64,000 nucleotides of DNA from Amycolatopsis tucumanensis (GTDB taxonomy: Bacteria > Actinomycetota > Actinomycetes > Mycobacteriales > Pseudonocardiaceae): contig NZ_JAKGSD010000036.1 of NCBI RefSeq assembly GCF_021654135.1, positions 20,759 to 84,758 on the forward strand. The letters run 5' to 3'. Every line of letters begins with the position of its first letter. The stretch's first letter is position 1. Positions 39,931 through 48,864 of the stretch are shown piece after piece. The notes under the pieces are model-generated. The model was not told the DNA's origin. It saw nothing but the letters and a program-made list of their open reading frames with translations, and searched no databases. Position numbers and translations under genes: made by a program.

Positions 39931-42900
39931 TCAGGCGCTGTGCTGCGCCGTGCGACCGCTCGCCCGGCCCAGCGCCTCGGCCAGCTCGGCCTGCCTGCGC
40001 CGGTACGCGGCGACGTTGGCGAGCTTGATGTCCTCGTAGCCGCGCACCGCGTCGGGGAGTTCGGCGAGTTCGAGCAGCGCCGGTTCATTCGCCTCGGAGA
40101 CGCGAAGGGCCTTGCTGATCGCATCGCGGTATTCGGTGATCAGCTGCCGCTCCACGCGCCGCACCCGGGCGTAGCCGAACAGGTCGAACCGGGTGCCGCG
40201 CAGGCGCCGTCCCGCGCGCAGCAGCCGCAGCACCGGCTGCGCCCAGGGGCCGAGTGCGATCTTGCGGTTCAGGCCGAGCGCACGCAGCACCGGCGGGTGG
40301 AACTGGTGGGCGTAGCGGGCGCCGGGACCGAACTCGGCTTCGATCTCCGCCCGCAGCGCCGGGTCGAGGGAGAGCCGGGCGACCTCGTACTCGTCCTTGT
40401 AGGCCATGAGCTTGTACAGGTTGCGCGCCACGGCCTGGGTGACCGCGCTGTCACCGGCCCGGCTGCGCACCTGCTCGACGAACTCGGCGTAGGCGCGGGC
40501 GTAGTCCTCGTCCTGGTAGGCGATCAGGTCCGGGATCCGCACGTCGAGCAGCCTCGCCAGCTCCCCGCCCTCGGCCCGCACCAGCGACCGCACCCGTCGC
40601 ACGGCCGCGGGGTCGGCTGGGGTTCCGGGCGCCGCCGGCGCCGGGACGAGCTCGGCGGCCAGGGCGTCCGGGTCGGCCACGAGCTGGCGGCCGCGGCGGA
40701 ACGCCTGCAGGTTGGCCGCGACCGCGGTGCCGTTGATCTCGATCGCCCGCTCGATGGCCGCGGCGCTCACGTTCAGCGCGCCGGTCTGGTAGGCCGCGCC
40801 GAGCTGGAGGATGTTGGCGAACTGGTCGTCGCCGAACAGCGCCTCGGCTGCGGCGCGGGCGTCCAGGTAGTGCCCGCGCGCGGTCGCACCGTCCAGGACG
40901 GACCGGATGCTGGACTGCTCGGGGAAGGACACCGCGGTGTCGATGATCATCCGCCCGGTCGGGATCTCCGAAGTGGACACCACGGCGACCGTGCGGTCCC
41001 GGTCGGCCACGGCCAGGTGCGCCGGATCGGCCGCCACGAGCGGGTCACAGGCCAGGTACAGGTCGCACTCCCCCGCGGCTAGCTTGGGCGCCTGCTCCAC
41101 CGGTTCCGTGGTGATCTTGACGTCGGAGACGACGGCGCCGCCCTTCTGCGCCAGGCCGGTCTGGTCGAGGGTGCGCACGTGCCGGCCGTCGAGGACCGCG
41201 GCCGTGGCCAGGATCTGCGCCACGGTCACCACGCCGGTGCCGCCGATCCCGGTGATGCGCACGGCGACGTCACCTTCCGCGTGCCGCGGTTCCGGCAGCT
41301 CGGACGCCTCCAGCGACCCGATCTGCTTGCGGCGCTTCCCGTCTCCGGGCACGACGGTGAGGAAGGACGGGCAGTCGCCGTTGAGGCAGGAGTAGTCGAC
41401 GTTGCACGAGGACTGGTGGATGCGGGTCTTGCGGCCGAACTCGGTTTCCACCGGCTGCACGGACAAGCAGTTGGACTTCACGCCGCAGTCGCCGCAGCCC
41501 TCGCAGACCCGTTCGTTGATGAACACCTTGGTGGCCGGGGTTTCCTGCTTGCCGCGCCGCCGCTTCCGCCGTTTCTCCGCGGCGCACTCCTGGTCGTGGA
41601 TCAGCACCGTGACGCCCGGAATCGCGGCCAGCTCCTCCTGGGTGCGCAGCAGATCGTCGCGGGACCGGACCTCGACCCCGCGGGGGAACCGCAGACGCCG
41701 CAACCGGCGTGGCTGGTCGGAGGTGATCACGACCTTCGCCGCGCCCTCGACGAGGAGCAGTTCGGCGAGCTTGTGCACCGGCAACGCCCCGACCGCGTCC
41801 TGGCCGCCGGTCATGGCGACCGCCGAGTTGTGCAGCAGCTTGAACGTGACGTTCACGCCGGCCGCGACCGCCGCCCGGACCGCGAGGCTGCCGGAGTGGG
41901 TGAACGTGCCGTCGCCGATGTTCTGCACCAGGTGCCGGGCCTCGACGAACGGGGCCATGCCGATCCACTGGGCGCCCTCGCCGCCCATTTGCGTGATGCC
42001 GATGACGTCCCCGACCTGGTCGGGTTCCATGAACAGCGCCATGGTGTGGCAGCCGATCCCGCCACCCACGAGGGTGCCATCGGGCACCTTGGTGGAGGAG
42101 TTGTGCGGGCAGCCCGAGCAGAAGTAGGGCGTGCGGGCCAGCAACGGCACCGCGATCCGCTCGCGGCGGCGCCGGCCCTGCCACACGCGCACCGGTTCGA
42201 TGTCACCGAGCAGGCGGGCGAGCCCCTTGGCGATGACGTCCGGATCGAGCTCGCCCAGCTCGGTGAACAGCACCCGGCCGTCGGGACCGGTTTTGCCGTG
42301 CACGCGCGGCGCTCCCGTGCGGCCGTAGAGGATCTCCTTGACCGCGGGCTCGATGAGCGCCCGCTTCTCCTCCACCACCACGATCTCGTCGAGCCCCTGG
42401 GCGAAGTCGGTGATGATGCCGGGCTCGACGGGGTGGATCACGCCGAGCTTGAGGATGCGGATGCCGAAGCGGGCGAGGGCGTCCTCGTCGAGGCCGAGCG
42501 CGCGCAACGCCTGCCGCAGGTCCAGATAGGACTTGCCGGCCGTGACGATCCCGATCCGGTCGCCCGGCCCGGACCGCACGATCCGGTTGACACCACTGGC
42601 CCGCAGGTACTCCAGCGCGAGCGGCAACCGCACCCGGTGCAGGCTGTGCTCCAGCGTCGCCAGCTCCGGCCCGAGCAGCCGGCTGCTCGGGCGGTGGCCG
42701 TACGCACCCTCGGGCAGCACCGGCGCCGTCCACGACGGGTCGACGACGGCGGTGCCGGCCGCATCAGCGACGTTGGCGACGATCTTCATCGCCGTCCACA
42801 GCCCACTGGCCCGGGACAGCTCCACCGCGTGCCGGCCGTGGTCGAGGACGTCCTGCGAATCCGCCGGGAAGAACACCGGCATCGCCAGGTCGGCCAGCGC

Positions 42901-43377
42901 GTGCTCGGAGGCGCACGGCACCGACGACGACTTCGCGTTCGGATCGTCCCCGACCAGCGCGACCGCGCCGCCGCGCGGGTGGGTTCCGGCGAGGTTGGCG
43001 TGCCGCAACGCGTCCGTGGCCCGGTCCAGGCCCGGGGCCTTGCCGTACCAGAATCCGGTGACGCCGTCCCTGCGCAACGAGCCCAGCCCCGCGGCCAGCT
43101 GGCTGCCCATCACCGACGTCGCCGCGAGTTCCTCGTTGAGCCCGGGCCGGTGCACCACCGCGTGCTCGTCCAGCAGCTTCCCGTGCCGCGCCAGCTCCAG
43201 GTCGAAGCCGGCCAGGGGCGAACCCTCGTAACCGGACACGAACGCCGCCGTGTCCCGTCCTGCCCGCCGGTCCTGCCGGACGCGGTCCAGCACCACGCGC
43301 ACCAGAGCCTGCACACCGGTGAGGTAGACCGTTCCCGTCTCGCGCACGTACCGCTCGTCCAGGGTGAAGGTGGTCAT
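39931..43377 (-). CDS. Indolepyruvate ferredoxin oxidoreductase (single-chain)
   Basis: This 1148-residue protein fuses all parts of the 2-oxoacid:ferredoxin oxidoreductase. An N-terminal pyrimidine-binding region comes first (VSGYEGSPLAGFDLEL; RPGLNEELAATSVMGSQ). A thiamine-diphosphate domain follows near residues 420-560 (YFCSGCPHNSSTK; GGGIGCHTMALFM; QNIGDGTFTHSGSLA). Then come two Cys clusters near residues 630-670 (RVCEGCGDCGVKSNC; SSCNVDYSCLNGDCPSF), a gamma domain (ITGIGGTGVVTVAQIL; TGLAQKGGAV), and a C-terminal extension. It oxidatively decarboxylates aryl or branched 2-oxoacids to acyl-CoA, as in aromatic amino acid breakdown. The length fits actinobacterial single-chain members. An Lrp-type regulator is divergent, consistent with amino-acid sensing. 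Confidence 0.93.
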   Translation of the reverse strand: MTTFTLDERYVRETGTVYLTGVQALVRVVLDRVRQDRRAGRDTAAFVSGYEGSPLAGFDLELARHGKLLDEHAVVHRPGLNEELAATSVMGSQLAAGLGSLRRDGVTGFWYGKAPGLDRATDALRHANLAGTHPRGGAVALVGDDPNAKSSSVPCASEHALADLAMPVFFPADSQDVLDHGRHAVELSRASGLWTAMKIVANVADAAGTAVVDPSWTAPVLPEGAYGHRPSSRLLGPELATLEHSLHRVRLPLALEYLRASGVNRIVRSGPGDRIGIVTAGKSYLDLRQALRALGLDEDALARFGIRILKLGVIHPVEPGIITDFAQGLDEIVVVEEKRALIEPAVKEILYGRTGAPRVHGKTGPDGRVLFTELGELDPDVIAKGLARLLGDIEPVRVWQGRRRRERIAVPLLARTPYFCSGCPHNSSTKVPDGTLVGGGIGCHTMALFMEPDQVGDVIGITQMGGEGAQWIGMAPFVEARHLVQNIGDGTFTHSGSLAVRAAVAAGVNVTFKLLHNSAVAMTGGQDAVGALPVHKLAELLLVEGAAKVVITSDQPRRLRRLRFPRGVEVRSRDDLLRTQEELAAIPGVTVLIHDQECAAEKRRKRRRGKQETPATKVFINERVCEGCGDCGVKSNCLSVQPVETEFGRKTRIHQSSCNVDYSCLNGDCPSFLTVVPGDGKRRKQIGSLEASELPEPRHAEGDVAVRITGIGGTGVVTVAQILATAAVLDGRHVRTLDQTGLAQKGGAVVSDVKITTEPVEQAPKLAAGECDLYLACDPLVAADPAHLAVADRDRTVAVVSTSEIPTGRMIIDTAVSFPEQSSIRSVLDGATARGHYLDARAAAEALFGDDQFANILQLGAAYQTGALNVSAAAIERAIEINGTAVAANLQAFRRGRQLVADPDALAAELVPAPAAPGTPADPAAVRRVRSLVRAEGGELARLLDVRIPDLIAYQDEDYARAYAEFVEQVRSRAGDSAVTQAVARNLYKLMAYKDEYEVARLSLDPALRAEIEAEFGPGARYAHQFHPPVLRALGLNRKIALGPWAQPVLRLLRAGRRLRGTRFDLFGYARVRRVERQLITEYRDAISKALRVSEANEPALLELAELPDAVRGYEDIKLANVAAYRRRQAELAEALGRASGRTAQHSA

Positions 43378-43518
43378 GCCGGGCCTTTCGCGTCACGCCG
43401 GTTGGGACGTGGATCACTTCAGCCAACGCGAGCGGCGCCGCGCAACAACGAACAGGCCGGTTCCACTGAGCACGCAAAAATTCTCGCGATCGGAGTGTTC
43501 CGGCTCGTATCTGTTGCG

Positions 43519-43524
43519 TACGAT
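43519..43524 (+). promoter_or_regulatory. Candidate -10 element of a leaderless lrp message
   Basis: TACGAT lies 8 bases before ATG 43533, and no ribosome site is present in between. The distance fits a transcript that starts at or next to the ATG. GCGATCG (43486-43492) and CGATCGC (43521-43527) form a distant inverted pair across this promoter, which may be a regulator contact. Confidence 0.4.
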
Positions 43525-43532
43525 CGCCCGTC

Positions 43533-44000
43533 ATGACCGACGAGCTGATCGACGCGACCGACCGGGAGATCCTGACGCTGCTGCGGGAGGACGCCCGCCG
43601 GACGCTGTCCGACATCGCCGCTCGCGTCACGCTGTCCACGGCCGCGGTGAAGCGGCGCGTCGATCGGTTGCAGGAGGCCGGGGTCATCACCGGGTTCACC
43701 GTGCAGATCGACCACGCCAAGCTCGGCTGGGGCATCGAAGCCTTCACCCAGCTCCGATTCTTCGGCACCACGAACGTCGACGAGATCGTGCAGACCACCA
43801 CGCGGATGCCCGAGGCGCAGGCGGTGTTCACCATCGCCGGCGACCCGGACGCCCTGGTGTGGCTGCGGGTGCGCGACATGCAACACCTGCAGCGCACGAT
43901 CGACGAACTGCGCCGCAGCCACCGCATCACCAGCACGAAAACCCTCATCGTCCTGGATTCCTGGACGCGGGGCCAGCAGTGGCCGGGCACCGCGCCCTGA
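43533..44000 (+). CDS. Lrp/AsnC-family transcriptional regulator
   Basis: 155 residues, the normal Lrp size. HTH at about residues 9-50 (DREILTLLREDARRTLSDIA, then VTLSTAAVKRRVDRLQEAGVI). RAM ligand domain at about 65-145 (AQAVFTIAGDPDALVWLRVR). It is divergent from the indolepyruvate ferredoxin oxidoreductase gene with 155 bases between. Lrp proteins next to this enzyme usually respond to an aromatic or branched-chain amino acid. The ATG lacks a ribosome site and follows a possible -10 box, so the message may be leaderless. Confidence 0.9.
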   Translation: MTDELIDATDREILTLLREDARRTLSDIAARVTLSTAAVKRRVDRLQEAGVITGFTVQIDHAKLGWGIEAFTQLRFFGTTNVDEIVQTTTRMPEAQAVFTIAGDPDALVWLRVRDMQHLQRTIDELRRSHRITSTKTLIVLDSWTRGQQWPGTAP

Positions 44001-44005
44001 CCGGA

Positions 44006-44031
44006 CCGGTCAGGCGAAGACGACCGTTTTT
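44006..44031. terminator. Terminator between lrp and the convergent tetR gene
   Basis: CGGTC (44007-44011) pairs with GACCG (44022-44026), followed at once by TTTTT (44027-44031). Just before it, CTGACCGG and CCGGTCAG (43997-44013) form another perfect palindrome over the lrp stop codon, which can fold as an alternative. Confidence 0.5.
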
Positions 44032-44036
44032 CCCCG

Positions 44037-44657
44037 TCAGGGGCGATTGCCGTTCCGGTTGCGTGGCTCGGCAGCCGTGACGAGCCCGCGGAGGAGGGCG
44101 TCGACGATGCGGGTGGGCAGGTCCGGTTCGAGCGGCTCGCGGGTGAGCACGATCCTGAAGTGCAATGGCGCGACCAGCATCTCGAGCACGAAGCGGGGTT
44201 CGGTGGTGCCGGGCAGCTCGCCGCGCTTGATCGCCCGCTCGGCGATCTGTCCGGACTGGGCGTAGCGGGCGTCCCAGTACTGGTCGCGCAGTCGCCGGGT
44301 GGCCGGGTCGTCGCCGGCCGAGGCCAGCGCTCGATCGAGGGCGTTACCCCCGGGCGAGGTCAGGTATCTGGCGAGCGCGGTGGCGTAGGCGATCAGATCG
44401 TCCCGCAGGCTCCCGGTGTCGGGCACCGGGAGCTGTTCGGCGGCGTCGGCGAGCAGGGCGTCGATGATGAGGTTCTCGCGGGTGCCCCACCGTCGGTAGA
44501 TCGACGTCTCGTTCACCTGCGCGCGCCGGGCCACCTCGCACACCGTCAGGCCCGTCAGGCCCTGCTCCAGCAGCAGCTGGTTGGTCGCCTCGATGACAGC
44601 GGCGCGCACACGCGCCGACCGTCCACCCGGCCGTCGCCGGACGTCCACATCGCTCAC
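44037..44657 (-). CDS. TetR-family transcriptional regulator
   Basis: 206 residues from GTG 44657. HTH at about residues 13-60 (RVRAAVIEATNQLLLEQGLT, then EVARRAQVNETSIYRRWGTRENL). The C-terminal domain contains RDQYWDARYAQSGQIAERAI and RGELPGTTEPRFVLEMLVAP, as in TetR_C_16-type proteins. No ribosome site precedes the GTG. TATTAG (minus strand, 44675-44670) is placed like a -10 box of a short-leader message. It is divergent from the CocE/NonD hydrolase operon and is its probable repressor. Confidence 0.88.
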   Translation of the reverse strand: MSDVDVRRRPGGRSARVRAAVIEATNQLLLEQGLTGLTVCEVARRAQVNETSIYRRWGTRENLIIDALLADAAEQLPVPDTGSLRDDLIAYATALARYLTSPGGNALDRALASAGDDPATRRLRDQYWDARYAQSGQIAERAIKRGELPGTTEPRFVLEMLVAPLHFRIVLTREPLEPDLPTRIVDALLRGLVTAAEPRNRNGNRP

Positions 44658-44669
44658 AGGACGACACCC

Positions 44670-44686
44670 TAATACAAGTCCTCTTG
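44670..44686. promoter_or_regulatory. Promoter and small dyad of the tetR/CocE divergent gap
   Basis: On the minus strand TATTAG (44675-44670) can serve as -10 for tetR. It overlaps a dyad with CAAG (44675-44678) and CTTG (44683-44686). The overlap would allow the TetR protein to shut its own promoter. Confidence 0.45.
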
Positions 44687-44805
44687 CTTTAGCGCGGACG
44701 AGCCGACATACTCCTGACGCAAGCCGACTGGCCTTAACGGCGAGCCTCGGTCGCCGCGGCGGCGCTCGGACCCGGCCCGCCTGCCCCACTCACAGGAGTA
44801 CTGAG

Positions 44806-46317
44806 ATGCGCATCGAACGGGACATCGAGGTCCCCACCCGCACGGGCTCGCCGATCCTGGCCGACGTGTTCCTGCCCGACGACGACGGCGCCTTTCCCGT
44901 GCTGGCGTCGATCAGCCCGTACGGCAAGGACGTGCACTGGCCGGACCGCTACCCGCTCTACGAACTCGTTCCGCAGAACGAGCACATGGTGTGGGAGACC
45001 CCGGATCCCGAGTGGTGGACGGCCCGTGGCTACGCGGTGCTGCGCGCCGACACCCGGGGCACCGGGAAGTCACCCGGCCGCATGGACCTGATGAGCCCGG
45101 CTGATTCCGAGGACTTCTACGACGTCGTCGAGTGGGCGGCCGAACAGACCTGGTCCAACGGCAAGGTGGCATCCAGCGGCATCTCGTGGCTCGCGATCAT
45201 GGGCTGGAGGGTGGCGGAGCTGCAGCCGCCGCACCTCGCCGCGATCGTGATCTGGGAAGGCGCGTCCGACTTCTACCGCGACTTCATCTACCAGGGCGGC
45301 CTGTACGCCCACGGGTTCGTCGAGTTCTGGTGGAACCGCCAGATCACCCCTCAGCGCAACGGCACCGACGGCGACGACTGGCGCGAGGTGCTCCCGCAGC
45401 ATCCCGTGCTCGACGAATACCACCAAGCGCGCATCGTCGATCTCGACCGGGTCACGGTTCCGGTGCTGTCGGCCGCCAACTGGGGCGCCCTGCACGTGCA
45501 CCTGCGCGGCAACATCGAAGGCTGGGCCCGGGCGGCGTCGCGGGACAAGTGGCTCGTGGTGCACACCGGCACCCACATCGACCCCTACTACGCCGAGTGG
45601 GCACTGGATCTGCAGTTGCGCTTCCTCGACCGCTTCCTCAAAGACCAGCCCGACCGCATGGACGGCGTGGCCCCGGTGCGACTGGCGATCCGGCGCGGAC
45701 GCGAGGTGGACTGGCGGGACGCCACGGATTTCCCGCTCCCGCAGACGCAGTGGCGCGAACTCCACCTCGGCGACGGCGTCCTCGACTGGGACCCGCCCGC
45801 AGACGCCACGACGGTGGCCTACCCCGCCGGCTTCGACACCGCACCGGTGTCCGAACCGCTCGAGCTGACCGGTCCGGTCGCGCTGCGCCTGTGGCTCAGC
45901 GCCGAGCAGGACGACCTCGACATCTTCGCGCGGGTGCAGCACATCGGCGTCGACGGCGAGCCGATCCCGGCTGTCGGCCCGCAGGGCGACCCGATCCCGA
46001 TGGCCATGGGCTGGCTCAGGGCGTCACACCGCGAGACCGACCCGGAGCGGTCACTGCCCCACCGGCCGTGGCACACCCACGCCCGCGAGATCCCCCTCGT
46101 GCACGGCGAGCCGACCCTGCTCGAAGTCGAGATCTGGCCCACCAGCATCACACTCGCACCAGGCGAGCGGCTGCGCCTCGAACTGGTCACCGGGGACAGC
46201 GACCTCGGCTTCATGACCCACGACCACCCCGATCTGCGTCGCCCGGCGACCACCGCCACCATCCACCTCGGCGGCGACCACGCCTCCCACCTGCTCGTTC
46301 CCGTCATCCCGCGATAG
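44806..46317 (+). CDS. CocE/NonD-family hydrolase
   Basis: 503 residues with the X-Pro dipeptidyl-peptidase S15 layout. An alpha/beta hydrolase core comes first (PVLASISPYGKD near residue 31; RGYAVLRADTRGTGKSPG near 74; nucleophile region SSGISWLAIMGW with Ser127). A C-terminal jelly-roll domain follows from about residue 340 (LELTGPVALRLWLSAEQDDL; IWPTSITLAPGERLRLEL). Active members have GxSYxG at the nucleophile. Here it is GISWLA, so the last Gly is Ala. Cocaine esterase and related enzymes cleave esters or amides. AGGAG lies 7 bases upstream of the ATG. It leads a three-gene operon with cyclase and FAH proteins, probably TetR-controlled. Confidence 0.88.
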   Translation: MRIERDIEVPTRTGSPILADVFLPDDDGAFPVLASISPYGKDVHWPDRYPLYELVPQNEHMVWETPDPEWWTARGYAVLRADTRGTGKSPGRMDLMSPADSEDFYDVVEWAAEQTWSNGKVASSGISWLAIMGWRVAELQPPHLAAIVIWEGASDFYRDFIYQGGLYAHGFVEFWWNRQITPQRNGTDGDDWREVLPQHPVLDEYHQARIVDLDRVTVPVLSAANWGALHVHLRGNIEGWARAASRDKWLVVHTGTHIDPYYAEWALDLQLRFLDRFLKDQPDRMDGVAPVRLAIRRGREVDWRDATDFPLPQTQWRELHLGDGVLDWDPPADATTVAYPAGFDTAPVSEPLELTGPVALRLWLSAEQDDLDIFARVQHIGVDGEPIPAVGPQGDPIPMAMGWLRASHRETDPERSLPHRPWHTHAREIPLVHGEPTLLEVEIWPTSITLAPGERLRLELVTGDSDLGFMTHDHPDLRRPATTATIHLGGDHASHLLVPVIPR

Positions 46318-46355
46318 GGCCGGCCACGCCCGTGAGCCCCGGAAGAGGATTCGCC

Positions 46356-47138
46356 ATGCGACAACTCGTGGACATCTCGGTCCCGCTGCAGAGCGGGATC
46401 GCCTCCGACCCACCCGGCCACCGGCCCTCGATCACCTACATCGACCACCAGCAGTCCGTCCCGGACATGCTCCGCTTCTTCCCGGGCGCGACGGCCGAGG
46501 ACCTGCCCGACGGCGAGGGCTGGGCGATCGAGCGGATCGAGGCCACCACCCACACCGGCACCCACCTCGACGCCCCCTACCACTACGCGTCCACCATGGA
46601 CGGAGGACGCCGGGCCATCACGATCGACGAGGTCCCCCTGCACTGGTGCTTCCAGCCCGGCGTCAAGCTGGACTTCCGCCACCTCCCCGACGGCCACGTC
46701 GTCACCCCCGCCGACATCGACGCCGAGCTCGACCGGATCGGCCACCAGCTGCGCCCGCTCGACATCGTGCTGATCAACACCCGCGCCGGCACCCGCTACG
46801 GCCAGGACGACTACGTCACCTCCGGCTGCGGGGTCGGCCGCGCCGCCACCCTGCACCTGCTCGAACAAGGGGTTCGGGTGACCGGCACCGACGCCTGGAG
46901 CTGGGACGCCCCGTTCGTGTTCACCGCCGAACGCTACGCCCGGGACCACGACGCCTCCATCATCTGGGAGGGCCACCGGGCCGGACGTGAGATCGGCTAT
47001 TGCCACATCGAGAAGCTGCACAACCTGGAGAACCTCCCGGCACACGGCTTTCAGGTCGCCTGCTTCCCGGTCAAGATCCATCGAGCCTCCGCCGGCTGGA
47101 CCCGCGCCGTGGCGATCTTCGACGAGGACGTGGCATGA
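46356..47138 (+). CDS. Cyclase-family (kynurenine formamidase-like) metal hydrolase
   Basis: 260 residues. The zinc-binding motif HTGTHLDAPYH is at residues 66-76, preceded by VDISVPLQSGIASDPPGHRP at the N-terminus, and followed by TSGCGVGRAATLHLLEQGVR, VTGTDAWSWDAPF and PVKIHRASAGWTRAVAIF. The cyclase family includes kynurenine formamidase and isatin hydrolase, and splits an amide, formamide or ring lactam with the help of a metal. GGAAGAGGA precedes ATG 46356. Its stop overlaps the start of the FAH gene (ATGA). With the upstream CocE-type hydrolase and the downstream FAH enzyme it makes a three-step hydrolytic unit for an unknown, perhaps indolic or aryl, compound. Confidence 0.87.
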   Translation: MRQLVDISVPLQSGIASDPPGHRPSITYIDHQQSVPDMLRFFPGATAEDLPDGEGWAIERIEATTHTGTHLDAPYHYASTMDGGRRAITIDEVPLHWCFQPGVKLDFRHLPDGHVVTPADIDAELDRIGHQLRPLDIVLINTRAGTRYGQDDYVTSGCGVGRAATLHLLEQGVRVTGTDAWSWDAPFVFTAERYARDHDASIIWEGHRAGREIGYCHIEKLHNLENLPAHGFQVACFPVKIHRASAGWTRAVAIFDEDVA

Positions 47139-48055
47139 AACTCGGTTCGCTGCTCGTGGACGGTGTGCGGCGCTATGGCGTCGTCGATGGCGATCGCATC
47201 GCTCTGCTCACCGAGACCGCCGACGTCTTCGAGGTGCTCACGACTGGAAAACCCGCGGCGGCTGGTCAGCGGTTGCCTTGGGACGAGACCGCGCCGATCG
47301 CCGTCCCGGTGCCGATCGCCAGCATCCGCGACTTCATCACCTTCGAACAGCACACGGCCGGCTCGCTCCGCGCGATCACCGGGAGCAGCGAGGTCCCGGA
47401 CGCCTGGTACGAAGCGCCCGCCTTCTACTTCACCAACCCGCACGCGGCGATCGGCTCCGGCACACCGGTCCCGATGCCGCCCGGGTGCGAGGTGCTGGAC
47501 TTCGAGCTGGAAGTCGCGGTCGTGATCGGCACGGCGGGCTTCAACCTGTCCGTGGCCGAGGCCATGGACCACATCGCCGGGTTCACCATCCTCAACGACT
47601 GGTCGGCCCGCGACCTGCAGAGCCGGGAGATGCGCGTCGGGCTCGGACCGGCCAAGGGCAAGGACACCGCCACCACACTCGGCCCGGTGCTGGTCACCCC
47701 GGACGAACTCGCCGGCTACGAGAGCGACGGCCGCTACGACCTCGCCATGGAGGTCTTCGTGAACGACACCCGCATCGGTGGCGACACGCTCGCGAACATG
47801 GCCTGGACCTTCGCCGAGCTGATCGCCTACGCCAGCCGCGGCACCTGGGTGCGGCCCGGTGACGTGCTCGGGTCCGGAACGTGCGGCAGTGGCTGCCTCG
47901 CCGAACTGTGGGGATGGCACGGCGAGCGGCAACCACCGCCGCTGCGCATCGGCGACACCGTGCGCATGACGGTGCAAGGGATCGGCACCATCCACAACAC
48001 CGTGGTCGCCGGCCCACCGCTGCACGACGTTCCACCGGCTCGCCGCTCACGCTGA
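47135..48055 (+). CDS. Fumarylacetoacetate hydrolase-family protein
   Basis: 306 residues. An N-terminal domain (LGSLLVDGVRRYGVVDGDRI) is followed by the FAH core: LDFELEVAVVIG and TILNDWSARDLQ for metal binding, GPAKGKDTATTLGPVLVTPD for the Lys region, and a modified end (RPGDVLGSGTCGSGCLAELW). The GTxGxG end resembles the acylpyruvase/2-keto-4-pentenoate hydrolase-like subgroup with GSGTxGxGC. ATG 47135 overlaps the cyclase stop by 4 bases. It probably performs the last cleavage of the pathway begun by the two upstream hydrolases. Confidence 0.88.
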   Translation: MKLGSLLVDGVRRYGVVDGDRIALLTETADVFEVLTTGKPAAAGQRLPWDETAPIAVPVPIASIRDFITFEQHTAGSLRAITGSSEVPDAWYEAPAFYFTNPHAAIGSGTPVPMPPGCEVLDFELEVAVVIGTAGFNLSVAEAMDHIAGFTILNDWSARDLQSREMRVGLGPAKGKDTATTLGPVLVTPDELAGYESDGRYDLAMEVFVNDTRIGGDTLANMAWTFAELIAYASRGTWVRPGDVLGSGTCGSGCLAELWGWHGERQPPPLRIGDTVRMTVQGIGTIHNTVVAGPPLHDVPPARRSR

Positions 48056-48254
48056 ACGCCCTCCACGCCGTCGCCGAGGCCGCCAGTCGGCACCCCCGAG
48101 GACAAGTGGAGGGAAGCGGTCACCGGGGCGTGCGCGGCGCTGGCGGAGGCGACCTGGAGATCGACCTTCCGGGCCGGTTCTCGGTCCTCGCCGGGCGTGG
48201 GCGGCAGATCCCGGCTCACGGCGACGGATCGCGCAGACCTCCCCGCGCACCGGC
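48056..48254. other. Intergenic stretch without a recognisable gene
   Basis: These roughly 200 bases follow the FAH gene. Neither strand gives a recognisable protein and there is no strong hairpin. The right end contains the promoter of the tetR gene at 48268. Confidence 0.4.
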
Positions 48255-48260
48255 TAGGCT
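48255..48260 (+). promoter_or_regulatory. -10 element of a leaderless tetR message
   Basis: TAGGCT stands 7 bases before ATG 48268, with no ribosome site between. This hexamer and spacing are typical of leaderless actinobacterial promoters. A -35 box is not evident. Confidence 0.55.
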
Positions 48261-48267
48261 GCGGTTC

Positions 48268-48861
48268 ATGCCTGCCGCGCCACGCCACACCGCCGCCACG
48301 CCGCATCGGGACGCGGCACCGGCTTCTTCGGGGCGAGAAGCCGCCTTCCGGTTGGCGCGGCGGCAGTTCCGCGAGGGAACGCGCATCGAGATGCAGGCTC
48401 TCGCCAACGAGCTCGGCGTGAGCCGGATGACGTTGAACCGCTGGGTCGGCAGCCGGGACCGGCTGCTGGGCGAGGTCAACTGGTCCCTGGCGAAGCCCAC
48501 CCTCGATCTCTGCCGCCGCAAGGCCGCGACGTCCGGGATCGATGCGGTGGCGCAGACCCTCGAGGGGTTCATCGCCACCGTCCTGGACGCGCCGTTCATG
48601 AGGACGTTCCTGCGGCAGGAGGGCGAGATCGCGCTGCGGATCCTGACGACCCGCAGCAGCGAACTCCAGCACAACTTCATCGCGTACGTGACCGACTTGC
48701 TGCGCGAGGAGCTGCCCGACCCGCCGGGCGGGCTCCCGCTCGAGGATCTCGCCTATCTCGTGGTCCGCATCGCCGAATCGTTCTGCTACGTGGACATGAT
48801 CACCGGCGGCGAGCCGGACGCCACCAAGGTCGGCGCGGCGATCCGGCGGCTGCTGTCCTGA
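48268..48861 (+). CDS. TetR-family transcriptional regulator, probable TGTTAC regulon repressor
   Basis: 197 residues. HTH at about residues 22-62 (REAAFRLARRQFREGTRIEM, then ALANELGVSRMTLNRWVGSRDRLL). The helical C-terminal domain (LEGFIATVLDAPFMRTFLRQ; LAYLVVRIAESFCYVDMITG) matches the QsdR/TetR_C-type subgroup. The ATG is at the start of a probable leaderless message. Its 3' end is convergent with an alpha/beta hydrolase gene 3 bases away. Three TGTTAC-N12-GTAACR dyads occur at 49652, 49718 and 53276 before the neighbouring catabolic genes. This is the only regulator within that block, so it is the best candidate to bind them. Confidence 0.85.
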   Translation: MPAAPRHTAATPHRDAAPASSGREAAFRLARRQFREGTRIEMQALANELGVSRMTLNRWVGSRDRLLGEVNWSLAKPTLDLCRRKAATSGIDAVAQTLEGFIATVLDAPFMRTFLRQEGEIALRILTTRSSELQHNFIAYVTDLLREELPDPPGGLPLEDLAYLVVRIAESFCYVDMITGGEPDATKVGAAIRRLLS

Positions 48862-48864
48862 TCC

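Noticed and set aside
41179..43536. A 785-residue plus-strand open frame opposite the indolepyruvate oxidoreductase
   Set aside because: No domain is recognisable, and the minus strand carries all conserved blocks of the enzyme.
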